Shown here: positions 26,848 through 34,730 of the stretch, piece by piece
Numbering within the stretch: position 1 is the stretch's first letter
How the letters are laid out: each line of letters opens with the position of its first letter
Assembly: GCF_020829665.1 (NCBI RefSeq)
Contig: NZ_JAIVFT010000009.1
Span: forward strand, 189,348-253,347
DNA length: 64,000 bases
Direction of reading: 5' to 3'
From: Nostoc sp. CHAB 5824
GTDB taxonomy: Bacteria; Cyanobacteriota; Cyanobacteriia; Cyanobacteriales; Nostocaceae
Made by a program: the position numbers and the translations under genes
The notes under the pieces: model-generated
Told to the model about the DNA's origin: nothing
The model's database searches: none
Seen by the model: the letters and a program-made list of their open reading frames with translations, nothing else

Positions 26848-27525
26848 TTACCTGGCTTGAGTTCTAGGTTTGTACGCTTCGCTTTCGCGGAAGACCTCAA
26901 TAATTCGGTAGAAAATTATGCCTGCAAACACTAAACCCTCGACCGCAAACAGAGTTAAGAGAATCATTGCCAGGTTTCCAACATCAAACTTATCCCACTC
27001 AAGAAGGACAACGGCAGTCAGCATTTCTATGAACCCACCATTAAATAATGGGAAGGAATTGAGGTTAACAAAAAATTCAACCACGTAAGCGAAAACACAT
27101 GCTAGTGATAAGTAAGTTAGCGTAGCTAGTGGTAAAGAATTGTATCGACGTTTAGCAAAAGCTAAGGTGCGATCGTCCTTGTCTGATTCATCGTAGGTTC
27201 TCTTGCTGTTAGCCTTTTGAATTAAAAAGTCTAGCGCTTTGTCTGACTGGGTAATCAGCAAATAAGTGATTTGAAGTCCTTGAATAAACGCCCAAAAAGC
27301 TGCGCCCACAAACCAGGATAGCGATAACTGAATACGAAACCAAAGTATTTGCACAATTTTGGTAGATCCGGTGTCGTTTATTTTAAAAAGCCTTTTCACC
27401 ACTGCTTGATAAGGTAAGGTATTCTGCCACGCGCTCCAAATCAAAACTAGGCAGGTAACAACAAGGATTGCCCAAAAAACATAGTAAAGAAGTGGCTGTC
27501 TGCGGCTTCTATTTCTAGTTCTCAC
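26848..27525 (-). CDS. Multi-pass membrane protein
   Basis: 225 residues with about four hydrophobic helices: LLYYVFWAILVVTCLVLIWS at the start, LSWFVGAAFWAFIQGLQI, a central one, and LAMILLTLFAVEGLVFAGII near the end. A basic cytoplasmic loop (KANSKRTYDESDKDDRTLAFAKRRYN) divides them. No family is recognised. Its ATG overlaps the end of the upstream gene by 11 bp and its stop is 5 bp before the ATPase start, so the products likely form one complex. Confidence 0.65.
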   Translation of the reverse strand: MRTRNRSRRQPLLYYVFWAILVVTCLVLIWSAWQNTLPYQAVVKRLFKINDTGSTKIVQILWFRIQLSLSWFVGAAFWAFIQGLQITYLLITQSDKALDFLIQKANSKRTYDESDKDDRTLAFAKRRYNSLPLATLTYLSLACVFAYVVEFFVNLNSFPLFNGGFIEMLTAVVLLEWDKFDVGNLAMILLTLFAVEGLVFAGIIFYRIIEVFRESEAYKPRTQAR

Positions 27526-28018
27526 TTTCGACCTCTGGAGTATTGTAGTAAACCCTAGCCCCTCTGATTTTTTTCAAGTTTTGATAGAGTAATTCGCGAT
27601 CGCCAACTGCAATATCTGAAATTACAGGTATCCCAGCCGTATTATTTGCCAATACAGCAGTTTCACCGTTGGCCCCACAAACCGTTACACCCGCAGATAA
27701 ATAAGCATTGGTTTTGCGATCGCGCACGGGCTTGCCTTCGGTTAGGGTGACGAGGTTTTTAGCAGAAGCATTGTCAACAAGAGGGATACAACCGCGACGC
27801 ATCCGTTTGTTGGCGATCGCTTGGAGAGCCTTGCTTGTTTCCTCATTTTTCTGAATTCGCATCACATCAAAAGTGTTTTGCGTAACCTGCTGGCGGACAA
27901 CCCCTAGCCTTTGTCTTTTATCCATCAAGTCGCCAACAGAGAAAGCTCCAGACAGTAAGAGGACACCACCAAAGATGATTGAGGTTTTATGCTTGCGCCA
28001 AACTCGACTTGTGTTCAT
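27515..28018 (-). CDS. Single-pass membrane protein of unknown function
   Basis: 167 residues. A basic start (MNTSRVWRKHKTS) and one helix (IIFGGVLLLSGAFSVGDLM) anchor it, with the remainder probably outside the cytoplasm. The soluble part contains CIPLVDNASAKNLVTLTEGK and AGVTVCGANGETAVLAN, with two Cys that could pair. It overlaps the upstream gene by 4 bp (ATGA). Function unknown. Confidence 0.65.
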   Translation of the reverse strand: MNTSRVWRKHKTSIIFGGVLLLSGAFSVGDLMDKRQRLGVVRQQVTQNTFDVMRIQKNEETSKALQAIANKRMRRGCIPLVDNASAKNLVTLTEGKPVRDRKTNAYLSAGVTVCGANGETAVLANNTAGIPVISDIAVGDRELLYQNLKKIRGARVYYNTPEVESEN

Positions 28019-28815
28019 AGCAGGGAGCGGGTAATTAACGATTTGGCTAGTCGCTGGGTATCCCCTACTGTTTTGGGCAGTGTTCTCTTGGAAAATTGCT
28101 CTACTTGGGGAGACCCCATCGCCCTTGGCGTCTCCCCTTGGGAGAAGACCGCATTTTCCGCTTTTTTTTCGCTGTTCACCTCCGCTAAAAAAGCATTAGT
28201 ATCAAAGTCAAGGGAACAAGAGGCAGTTAGCTCTACATATTGCCTGCTGGCTTCATCACTTGGCAGCAATCCATAATCAGCAAGAATCTTGTCAAGCACT
28301 TCCGGGTTGTTGCACAGCTTATTGAGCGCATCCATACGCTTGGCTGTTTGCTCGTTTAAGGCGGCGATAGAATTGGTTTCAAGCTGGCTTAAAACTCCCT
28401 CCCGAATAGCTTTGCGACGCTGGAATAAAGTAACCGCCTCTACAGCTGCTTCAGCATCCAGAATTTCAATCTCAGCGTCAAAGATTCCAATCAGCCCTTT
28501 GATGGCATCGACATCCAAAGCAATGGAGCGATCGTTGGCCAAATTAATCGCTGTCTGCTCTATCTGTGTTAAGTCAGATGTTCCAGTCAATTGTTTGTTG
28601 GAGGCGATACCTTCGGCACGTGCAAGCACGAACGCATCTTGAATAAGGGTAAAAACATCCTCCATCTGCTCAACGATCGACTCGTCAAATTCATTGGCAC
28701 TGGGGTTTAGTGAAGAGTCAATTTCGGCAAGCTTGGACAATGCCTGAATTACTTGAGTCTCGCTGTAGCCCTCTTGCTCAAAATGCTGAAATAATTCTGG
28801 TCTGCTATAAGCCAT
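28015..28815 (-). CDS. Helical protein of unknown function
   Basis: 266 residues, mostly helix (QVIQALSKLAEIDSSLNPSANEF, EAAVEAVTLFQRRKAIREGV). I chose the ATG at 28815 because GGAGG lies 8 bases upstream; the earlier in-frame Met would bury that site. Near the C-terminus, FSQGETPRAMGSPQVEQFSK is encoded by a dispersed repeat (28085-28150) that recurs in another gene at 51435, so it is an insertion. Second gene of the minus-strand module. Confidence 0.6.
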   Translation of the reverse strand: MAYSRPELFQHFEQEGYSETQVIQALSKLAEIDSSLNPSANEFDESIVEQMEDVFTLIQDAFVLARAEGIASNKQLTGTSDLTQIEQTAINLANDRSIALDVDAIKGLIGIFDAEIEILDAEAAVEAVTLFQRRKAIREGVLSQLETNSIAALNEQTAKRMDALNKLCNNPEVLDKILADYGLLPSDEASRQYVELTASCSLDFDTNAFLAEVNSEKKAENAVFSQGETPRAMGSPQVEQFSKRTLPKTVGDTQRLAKSLITRSLL

Positions 28816-29170
28816 TGTTGATCCTCCAGTTTTCAAACTGCTCTCTTGTTAATTCGCCGCGTTTAGACCGCAAATAAGCTTTTACTTCACCGTTGCTCAT
28901 TTTTCTGCCTGACTCTACATAGCCGTTTTTCAAGGCATAAATGGCAGCAAGAATGAAACGCTGATAGTTGTCTAAGTAGTCGTGTCCGGTTTGATATTCC
29001 TGGAGGATGGCGATTACCAAGCGGATAATCTTTTCCTCCCACCTCCAGATGGTTGTGCGGCCAATCCCCATACATTGGGCCCATTCATGGCGGCTTAAGA
29101 AATATGGGTCAAATTGACTACGCACTCCCGACCGATGGTCAAAAAAATCCCAAATCTCAAGCTTGTTCAC
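28805..29170 (-). CDS. HTH-containing protein, first gene of the minus-strand module
   Basis: 121 residues from a GTG. The segment SRHEWAQCMGIGRTTIWRWEEKI is a helix-turn-helix of the homeodomain-like type. The rest is helical and basic (NGEVKAYLRSKRGELTREQFENWR). It overlaps the next gene by 11 bp. It may regulate the module or bind DNA as part of it. The promoter should lie in 29171-29400. Confidence 0.65.
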   Translation of the reverse strand: MNKLEIWDFFDHRSGVRSQFDPYFLSRHEWAQCMGIGRTTIWRWEEKIIRLVIAILQEYQTGHDYLDNYQRFILAAIYALKNGYVESGRKMSNGEVKAYLRSKRGELTREQFENWRINNGL

Positions 29171-29405
29171 TGTTCATTTGTTTCACGCTTTATGTAAGGT
29201 CTGAAACAATCGCGTTCCACTGCTTAAATTCAATACTTCGGCTACGCTCAGTAACCGTGCCTCAAAACCTCTATTTTTCGTGGGTTTTGGTGATGTTTAC
29301 GGATTGATTGAGATGATTTGAGGTGAAAATATCTAAGTTAAGTGTGGAACGTGTTGATTCAGGTTTTACTGGAACGTGTTTCAGGTGCGTTTCAGTAATT
29401 AAATA

Positions 29406-29429
29406 TTAAAAAACCCGCGCTTGGCGGGC
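29406..29429 (-). terminator. Rho-independent terminator (minus strand)
   Basis: On the minus strand CCCGC-CAAGC-GCGGG is followed by TTTTTTAAT. It ends the small gene at 29467 and insulates it from the module starting at 29170. Confidence 0.75.
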
Positions 29430-29466
29430 AATTGAATGAATCAATGACTTCGGAATTGCTCAACAA

Positions 29467-29676
29467 TTAATCAAAAAAAATGGGTTGTGGCGGTTCGTAT
29501 CCACTTTGACGAATGAAATCAAGCAGCTGCGATATTCGGCACGTTGTAGCAGATGGTTTTGTCCTATTCTCAGTCGCTAAACTCTGCTTGCGGTATGCGT
29601 TTTCGCTGATGCAATGCTCGTAAGCTACGGCGATCGGTTTGAGTTTATGCTTTAAAGCGTATTCTTGAGGTGTCAT
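29467..29676 (-). CDS. Small hypothetical protein, possibly HTH
   Basis: 69 residues (MTPQEYALKHKLKPIAVAYEHCISENAYRK..CRISQLLDFIRQSGYEPPQP). The helical first half could be a small DNA-binding fold; the family is not recognised. A terminator lies directly downstream. It is divergent from the gene at 29860, with a shared control region. Confidence 0.5.
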   Translation of the reverse strand: MTPQEYALKHKLKPIAVAYEHCISENAYRKQSLATENRTKPSATTCRISQLLDFIRQSGYEPPQPIFFD

Positions 29677-29772
29677 GATAATATTGCCTCCAGTCTGATT
29701 GGGGGAACTGCCGAAAGGTGGGAGCGATCGCGTCTTTGTCGGGGCGATCGCTTTTGTGTTGGACTTTCACAT

Positions 29773-29836
29773 TATAATACCTCTTAGTTACCCCTTAGAC
29801 GGGGCTAGGACTAAAAAAGCAGCGACTAAGGGGTAA
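29773..29836. promoter_or_regulatory. Promoter -10 and inverted-repeat operator
   Basis: TATAAT at 29773-29778 is followed by TTACCCCTTAG (29788-29798), with its exact inverse CTAAGGGGTAA at 29826-29836. The arms flank the expected transcription start of the 29860 gene, fitting a looped repressor site or mRNA hairpin. No clear -35 box. Confidence 0.55.
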
Positions 29837-29859
29837 ATATTACGTTGTGAAGAGGCAAA

Positions 29860-30117
29860 ATGATGGAGACAGCAGAAGTATATGAAGTTGAAGAGATGCC
29901 AGAGACAAATGCGCCGAAGATGATCAAGATAGACTTTTCAGTGCCTGAAAACTTGCTTGAGGATGCACTGGAACTAGGTAAGGCGGAAGGGTGGAAGCCA
30001 TCGGAATTGCATCGTGTTTTTTGGGAAAAGGGTTTTGCGGTTCATGCTGAGGGCAGTAATAAGCGCTTGGTGAATAAGCAGTTACGTAAAAAACAAGCTG
30101 ACAAAACTGATGAGTGA
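29860..30117 (+). CDS. Small RHH-like regulator
   Basis: 85 residues. A strand KMIKIDFSVPENLLEDALELGKA and helices GWKPSELHRVFWEKGF fit a ribbon-helix-helix fold. The tail is basic (NKRLVNKQLRKKQADK). MM at the start gives two neighbouring Met codons. The upstream inverted repeat would be its natural target. Element palindrome copy 3 follows the stop. Confidence 0.55.
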   Translation: MMETAEVYEVEEMPETNAPKMIKIDFSVPENLLEDALELGKAEGWKPSELHRVFWEKGFAVHAEGSNKRLVNKQLRKKQADKTDE

Positions 30118-30123
30118 ATGAGC

Positions 30124-30146
30124 TATCTGGCGGATTCCGCCAGATA
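30124..30146. repeat. Element palindrome, copy 3
   Basis: The 23-bp TATCTGGCGGA palindrome lies between convergent genes, 8 bp from the stop of the 77-residue paralogue. Confidence 0.95.
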
Positions 30147-30153
30147 CATTTGT

Positions 30154-30387
30154 TTACATACTTGCTTTTCTTGCCTTTCTAATCGCCGTTGCCGCCTCTT
30201 CAAGATGGTGAACGGCTTGCTGCCACTCTGTTTCCGTCTCAATGTAGTTTGCCAAACCATCCAATAATTCTTCCAAGGTAAAGCCTTGGTTTTCAATGAT
30301 GGGCATGGCTTGGGCTATAAGGTCGGTTATGAAATTCAGTCGGTACTTTTCTACTAGCGAGTCAAAAGCTTGTGCTAATTCCTTCAT
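30154..30387 (-). CDS. Small hypothetical protein, paralogue of 19737-19970
   Basis: 77 residues from the ATG at 30387, chosen because it aligns with the start of its paralogue (MKELAQAFDSL versus MKESLKAFDLL). An earlier in-frame Met adds 11 residues not shared. The core GFTLEELLDGLANY is identical in both. Like its twin it is followed by an element palindrome. Confidence 0.7.
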   Translation of the reverse strand: MKELAQAFDSLVEKYRLNFITDLIAQAMPIIENQGFTLEELLDGLANYIETETEWQQAVHHLEEAATAIRKARKASM

Positions 30388-30464
30388 GGACTGTTGCTGA
30401 TAATTGGGGCTACAAAACAAGAAAAGGCGCTGTTGTTGCGCCTCTAGGTAATGGGATTTTCGCT

Positions 30465-30743
30465 TTACGCCGCTAGAATGGCAGCGATCGCTTCAGAGTC
30501 AGTTGCCCAATTATCACGCACTGATGTGTTGCAAGATTGGGACACCCAAAACCCATCAAGATTTTGGTAGAAAGTGCCGAGCAGGTTAATGCCTTTTTCG
30601 CCGCTCCAAACGCGGTAGAGCTTGCCGAATACATCATCAGTGGAATCGATTTCATATTCGGCGGCTTCGTCTGATTGCTCGGTGAGGTGAAGATTAAGTT
30701 GGAATTGGGCGATCGCTTGAGCGTCAATGGTCAATTGTGGCAT
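30465..30743 (-). CDS. Small hypothetical protein
   Basis: 92 residues starting MPQLTIDAQAIAQFQLNL. The ATG at 30743 has GGAG at good spacing; an ATG 15 bp upstream would overlap that site. The sequence is acidic (EQSDEAAEYEIDSTDDVFG) with aromatic patches. It resembles small plasmid proteins of cyanobacteria but no family can be named. It is divergent from the XRE regulator at 30898. Confidence 0.5.
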   Translation of the reverse strand: MPQLTIDAQAIAQFQLNLHLTEQSDEAAEYEIDSTDDVFGKLYRVWSGEKGINLLGTFYQNLDGFWVSQSCNTSVRDNWATDSEAIAAILAA

Positions 30744-30823
30744 GATGGAATTCTCCATGAATAACGTGGACAGGGAAGCGCTTTAGTTGTCCAGACCGGG
30801 GCGCTTTCTCTATGCATCTATAC

Positions 30824-30878
30824 TACTAATTAATTAGTACTAAGTCAACTAACTAGTACCAATTAGATGTGATATTAT
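30824..30878. promoter_or_regulatory. Divergent operator/promoter region
   Basis: TACTAATT/AATTAGTA is a perfect 16-bp palindrome at 30824-30839. A second imperfect copy follows (GTACTAAG..CTAGTAC, 30838-30859). TATTAT at 30873 is a plausible -10 for the XRE gene. The arrangement suits a Cro/CI-like switch between the two divergent genes. Confidence 0.6.
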
Positions 30879-30897
30879 CTTGGTGTAATCTATTGGT

Positions 30898-31113
30898 ATG
30901 AATATGAAAGACTTAAGGCTTAGGACAGGTAAAAGAGCAGAGGAGATAGCCGTAGAACTTGGCGTAGCTGTTTCCACAGTTAGGAACTGGGATCAGCTAA
31001 AAACTGCACCCAGAATGACACCTGTGGGACTTCAGAAGTTAATGCGTGTATACAACTGCACTTTTGACGAACTAGTGAAAGCCGAGATGGAGGCTGAAAA
31101 TGCTTCAGCCTGA
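30898..31113 (+). CDS. XRE-family (Cro/CI-like) repressor
   Basis: 71 residues. The helix-turn-helix is RAEEIAVELGVAVSTVRNWDQL, followed by TPVGLQKLMRVYNCTFDELVKA, which is the standard XRE layout. Met1 and Met3 are both possible. It sits beside a symmetric operator and overlaps the next gene by 14 bp, so the two are coupled. It probably controls the divergent unit at 30743. Confidence 0.82.
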   Translation: MNMKDLRLRTGKRAEEIAVELGVAVSTVRNWDQLKTAPRMTPVGLQKLMRVYNCTFDELVKAEMEAENASA

Positions 31114-31636
31114 ATTAATTAACCCTTCATTGCTCCCCTCAATGCCTTTGGAGTGGAGAAAAGCATTACCCGAATGTCCAGCTATATATTTTGCTATTGA
31201 TGCTGATAATCAAATTCAATACATCGGACAATCTGGCAACCTACAACTGAGATGGGAGTATCACCACCGACAAAAACAACTGGAATTGATGAATGGAGTT
31301 GTTATTGCTTGGTTGACAATTGATTCTCTAGACTTGTTAGCAGAAATTGAAGCAGCATTAATCAATTGGTTCAATCCTCCTCTTAACCTGATAAAGCCCC
31401 GATTAGAGGAAGTGCCAGAGAAATGCAAAAATATAGAACATCTGCGGACTAAAGCTAATTTAACGCAAAGGCAAGTAGCGGAAGCACTTGGTAAAACAGA
31501 CCAAACCGTAAGCAATTGGGAAAACGGGGTCAGATCGCCTAAATTAACACCATCAGAGACGCTGATTTTATGCAGGGTTTTGAAATGTACTTTGGAAGAA
31601 CTGGCTGGGGAAACAGAAGGAATTACTAAAAGTTGA
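31100..31636 (+). CDS. GIY-YIG nuclease domain fused to an XRE HTH domain
   Basis: 178 residues. Residues 25-95 carry a GIY-YIG core: PAIYFAID (GIY position), IQYIGQS (YIG, 41-43), Arg51 in LQLRWEYHH, and Glu84 in LAEIEAALINWFNPPLN. Residues 113-170 form an XRE domain (LRTKANLTQRQVAEALGK, TDQTVSNWENG) closely related to that of the upstream gene. Most GIY-YIG proteins cut DNA; the HTH would supply target choice. A plausible role is a site-specific nuclease of the element or a regulator with a nuclease-derived sensor. Confidence 0.75.
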   Translation: MLQPELINPSLLPSMPLEWRKALPECPAIYFAIDADNQIQYIGQSGNLQLRWEYHHRQKQLELMNGVVIAWLTIDSLDLLAEIEAALINWFNPPLNLIKPRLEEVPEKCKNIEHLRTKANLTQRQVAEALGKTDQTVSNWENGVRSPKLTPSETLILCRVLKCTLEELAGETEGITKS

Positions 31637-31773
31637 AATGTTATAAACACTGTCTCGGTTCGTTTGCACCACCAAATAATACACGCACAATTGCGATCGC
31701 AGGCTTGTTGAAAAATCACACACAAAACTGAAAACATTTGCTAAGACAGCTCATCAACCATGAGTGTCATCCT

Positions 31774-32640
31774 ATGTTTGGACTGCTTTTATTGCTAAAT
31801 TTGGCTTCGATTATTGCCTTTGTGACTGGGCTGATTAATCCAAAATTGGTGCTTCGTGGCGACAACCGCACTCGGCGCAAAAGCTCTGAAATTTATCTTT
31901 CCGTGTTTGTGCTTTCGTTTATTGGAACGGGTATTTTTGCTCCCAAACCTGAGCCAGGAGTGGTAATTGCACCAGCAACAAAATCAAAGGCGAAAGTTGT
32001 GGTCGCGCCTATCCAAGAGGTGAAACCGTCACCTACACCAGAAGCAACACCCACACCAACTCAACCAGTCGAAATTGAACCGCCAAAAGTTGAGTCAAAT
32101 ACAACGACTCATTCTGACGGTTCTTACGCCAAGGAAACGGTCGAGACTCGCACGTTCCAAAATCCTGACAAATCAATTTACTTGCTGATTAAAAAGACCG
32201 AGAAAAATGTGGAGCGGGGGAAAATCACAACTATTATCAGGACTCAAATTCAAAATGAAAATTCAGACCCCAGGACAACGGAGGTGGTAGCCACAACGCA
32301 AACAGACCAGGGAACGCAAATCGAAACTGAGAAAATCGCTGAAAACGGAGTCATCGACAAACAGCAAACCAGCAATGACAACATCCCTCAAGAAGTGTGG
32401 GACAGCTTCAAAATTGCCGAGCAAGCACCCCAGGAATCGCAGTCAGAGGATGTCGATCAATCCGCCACAACTATTCCTACAGGTAGCAAGTGCGAGGATT
32501 TCGCAACCCAAGAGCAAGCCCAGGTGGCACTGCCAAATAACCCGCAACTTGATAGAGATGGTGACGGAACAGCTTGTGACTCACTCGTTTCTGGAAGCAG
32601 TAGCTCTCACTCTACAGGTAGCCGCCGCAGAAAAAGGTAG
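31774..32640 (+). CDS. Membrane protein with Excalibur domain
   Basis: 288 residues from the ATG at 31774 (MFGLLLLLNLASIIAFVTGL). Two transmembrane helices are followed by a Pro/Thr linker (KPSPTPEATPTPTQPVEIEPP), a beta-rich segment, and a C-terminal Excalibur calcium-binding motif (KCEDFATQEQAQ..LDRDGDGTACDSL). Excalibur domains occur in secreted or surface proteins. A TTG 36 bp upstream is a less likely start. It may act at the envelope of the lysogen. Confidence 0.7.
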   Translation: MFGLLLLLNLASIIAFVTGLINPKLVLRGDNRTRRKSSEIYLSVFVLSFIGTGIFAPKPEPGVVIAPATKSKAKVVVAPIQEVKPSPTPEATPTPTQPVEIEPPKVESNTTTHSDGSYAKETVETRTFQNPDKSIYLLIKKTEKNVERGKITTIIRTQIQNENSDPRTTEVVATTQTDQGTQIETEKIAENGVIDKQQTSNDNIPQEVWDSFKIAEQAPQESQSEDVDQSATTIPTGSKCEDFATQEQAQVALPNNPQLDRDGDGTACDSLVSGSSSSHSTGSRRRKR

Positions 32641-32653
32641 CATCCCTCATTTC

Positions 32654-32676
32654 TATCTGGCGGATTCCGCCAGATA
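32654..32676. repeat. Element palindrome, copy 4
   Basis: TATCTGGCGGA palindrome 13 bp after the Excalibur-gene stop, followed at once by CCAATG heptamer repeats. Confidence 0.95.
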
Positions 32677-32820
32677 GACCCAATGCCCAATGCCCAATGA
32701 CTAAATACAGTATTTTCCTCTAATCAGATAAATTTAAAGATTTCGTAAAGACAGTATATATCTCATTAACTTTGTCTTTATTGATACGCCATAAAAGGAT
32801 TGTTGGTAGGGATAGGGTCG

Positions 32821-33666
32821 ATGAAAGAGATATTTACGCTGTACTTTGAATCGCGTTGCCTGACACTGCGAAATCATTTAGTTGAACTTAACATCGGACT
32901 AGCCAGGAAAGTCGCCCATAACATGGAGGGATCTTGCCAGGAAACTTACCAGGATTTACTGGGACTGGCGACACTTGGGTTGATTAAGGCAGTGGAGCGC
33001 TACGACCCCCTACATAAGTATTTCACTTCATTCGCCCTGCCCTACATCAAAGGCGAAATTTTGCACTTCCTCCGCGATAAAGCTTCCCCTGTAAGGATTT
33101 CTCGTGGATTGCATGAGATGAGTGCCAAAATTAAAAAGGCGCGATCGCATTTAGCATCCCTTTCAGGTCGCCGCCCCAGTGATGCGGAAGTGGCGCTTTT
33201 CCTGGGTATCAGCAAGACCCAAATTGAAGAAGCCCTTGGAGCCGCCAGGAATCAAAAATACATTTGGAGCCTCGACTCCAAATTGGATGAAACAGACGAT
33301 TTGACCTTGGGCGATACCCTAGTAGCTCAAGTTGCACCCCAGGATAGAACTGATGAAATATTAGGGAAATTGAGGGAGGCGATCGCATCCCTTAACAACC
33401 CAGCGATTGAGCTTGTTTATCTCCAAGGGAAACAGCCAAAAGCCGCGGCTCTTCTATTGCGTAAAACCGAAGCCCAAATAAATGCCCTGTTGTGGCAGGG
33501 CATGAATGATTTAGCGCAATTGGATATTTGTGAGTTGGATGAAGCGGTGCAAATCCTCTCAGAATCTGAGGATCTAAAGAACTTTGATAAACTTGCTGGA
33601 TACTTGCTACCTAACGGGATGGCTTTCTTGCACAATTGGCTTTACGGTCAGCTTGCTGCTGCTTAA
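32821..33666 (+). CDS. Sigma-70 family RNA polymerase sigma factor
   Basis: 281 residues from the ATG at 32821; AGGG lies just upstream, and a TTG at 32800 is the alternative. Region 2 is plain: NIGLARKVAHNM, DLLGLATLGLIKAVERYDP, YFTSFALPYIKGEILHFLRDK. Region 3 follows with GRRPSDAEVALFLGIS. Region 4 (LQGKQPKAAALLLRKTEAQINALLW) is weak. Layout resembles group 3 (SigF/SigB-type) factors. It lies before the virion genes, so it may redirect host polymerase to late promoters. Confidence 0.8.
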   Translation: MKEIFTLYFESRCLTLRNHLVELNIGLARKVAHNMEGSCQETYQDLLGLATLGLIKAVERYDPLHKYFTSFALPYIKGEILHFLRDKASPVRISRGLHEMSAKIKKARSHLASLSGRRPSDAEVALFLGISKTQIEEALGAARNQKYIWSLDSKLDETDDLTLGDTLVAQVAPQDRTDEILGKLREAIASLNNPAIELVYLQGKQPKAAALLLRKTEAQINALLWQGMNDLAQLDICELDEAVQILSESEDLKNFDKLAGYLLPNGMAFLHNWLYGQLAAA

Positions 33667-33732
33667 CGATGGCGATCGCCAGAAGAAGGTGGGTGAGTTT
33701 CATTGTGGCATGGAGGTGGAGTTTGACTCTTG

Positions 33733-34341
33733 CTAGATTTCCCGAACTGAATCATCCAGGATTATGCAAGTCTTCAAATTGTGATTTGGGTTTGACAGTT
33801 CTTCTCGAATCCTCTCCTCTAGGTACGAGAGCCAATCCACACGCTCCATCCGGGATTGCCAGGGGTTTTTCTTGCTGTGAATTATTGAGAGCGGGAGTAG
33901 GGCCACCCCCGCGACTGCACGACGGGGTTCAAGCTCTGAAAGCGCAAAACTTTGGGTGAACCCCTGAAGATCGCAGTCCCAAACACCAACAGGGCTGCTA
34001 TCGCCGTTACGAAAAACCCGCCAGACTGCAAAGCGGTGCGTGAGTGCAGAATTATACTGATTATCATGCGATCGCAATCTGAAAGAGGTTCCATTGAATT
34101 CCCCAGCCATTTCTGCTTGTAAGTCGGGGAGATAGTCAAGGGTGACGAGGTAATCGCACTCGCCGTATGTTGAAGTGATTCTGTATGTGCTAAGTCCGCC
34201 TGGGGTCGTTCTCTCAATTCGCAGTACGGCGCAATGCTTCCCGTACCAGCGCTTAATGATTTTTGGGGAAATTCGACGCTTTTTCTTTGACTGGAATAAG
34301 CGGACGATCCATCGCTGTAGCTCGGTAAACCATGTTTCCAC
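33733..34341 (-). CDS. Hypothetical element protein
   Basis: 202 residues starting with a GTG (METWFTELQRWIVRLFQ). The basic N-terminal part (SKKKRRISPKIIKRWYGKH) is followed by a beta-rich region (YRITSTYGECDYLVTLDYLPD) and an acidic helical end. No family recognised. The start lies one base after the stop of the 34343 gene (TGATGTGG), so the two are coupled. The alternative minus-strand frame 33882-34346 has less protein-like composition. Confidence 0.55.
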   Translation of the reverse strand: METWFTELQRWIVRLFQSKKKRRISPKIIKRWYGKHCAVLRIERTTPGGLSTYRITSTYGECDYLVTLDYLPDLQAEMAGEFNGTSFRLRSHDNQYNSALTHRFAVWRVFRNGDSSPVGVWDCDLQGFTQSFALSELEPRRAVAGVALLPLSIIHSKKNPWQSRMERVDWLSYLEERIREELSNPNHNLKTCIILDDSVREI

Positions 34342-34342
34342 A

Positions 34343-34615
34343 TCACTCGCGCCCCTTGCTCAGAAATTGTCCCAAAGCGAGTGCAATGGTGTCTGTTGGC
34401 AGTTTCAGAATTGCAGCGATTAATCCCACACAGGGATAGAAGATTTGGGCATTAAGTTCGCGGGATGCGATCGCCCATTCATATTCTCCAGCCCGATTGA
34501 TTTTGAATTGAAGATTTACAGACTGGCTAGCAATTACTGTGGTCAGTACCAGTGCAAATAAATACGAGATCCCTTTGCCGATTGGGGAGTCTTTTGGGGC
34601 TGGAGGGGAAGTCAT
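34343..34615 (-). CDS. Small membrane protein
   Basis: 90 residues with a hydrophobic stretch GISYLFALVLTTVIASQSVNL and a second moderate one (IFYPCVGLIAAILKLPTDTIALAL). No family recognised. It precedes and is coupled to the 33733 gene, and lies downstream of the integrase on the same strand. Confidence 0.5.
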   Translation of the reverse strand: MTSPPAPKDSPIGKGISYLFALVLTTVIASQSVNLQFKINRAGEYEWAIASRELNAQIFYPCVGLIAAILKLPTDTIALALGQFLSKGRE

Positions 34616-34730
34616 AGGCGAGGGAAACTACTACCTCGCTAGAATTCCCACAAAAAAGCGCTGTCCCGGTGAGGATAGCGCAATCCAATAAGTGCGAAAC
34701 CAAAGAGTTATTTTGGTAGATGATTGTACT

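Noticed and set aside
25400..27525. Conjugation (type IV secretion) locus
   Set aside because: Only an ATPase and membrane proteins are present; no relaxase, VirB-like set or oriT could be recognised.
33882..34346. 154-residue minus-strand ORF overlapping the 202-residue gene
   Set aside because: Low-complexity Ser-rich translation; the GTG-started frame is longer and more protein-like.
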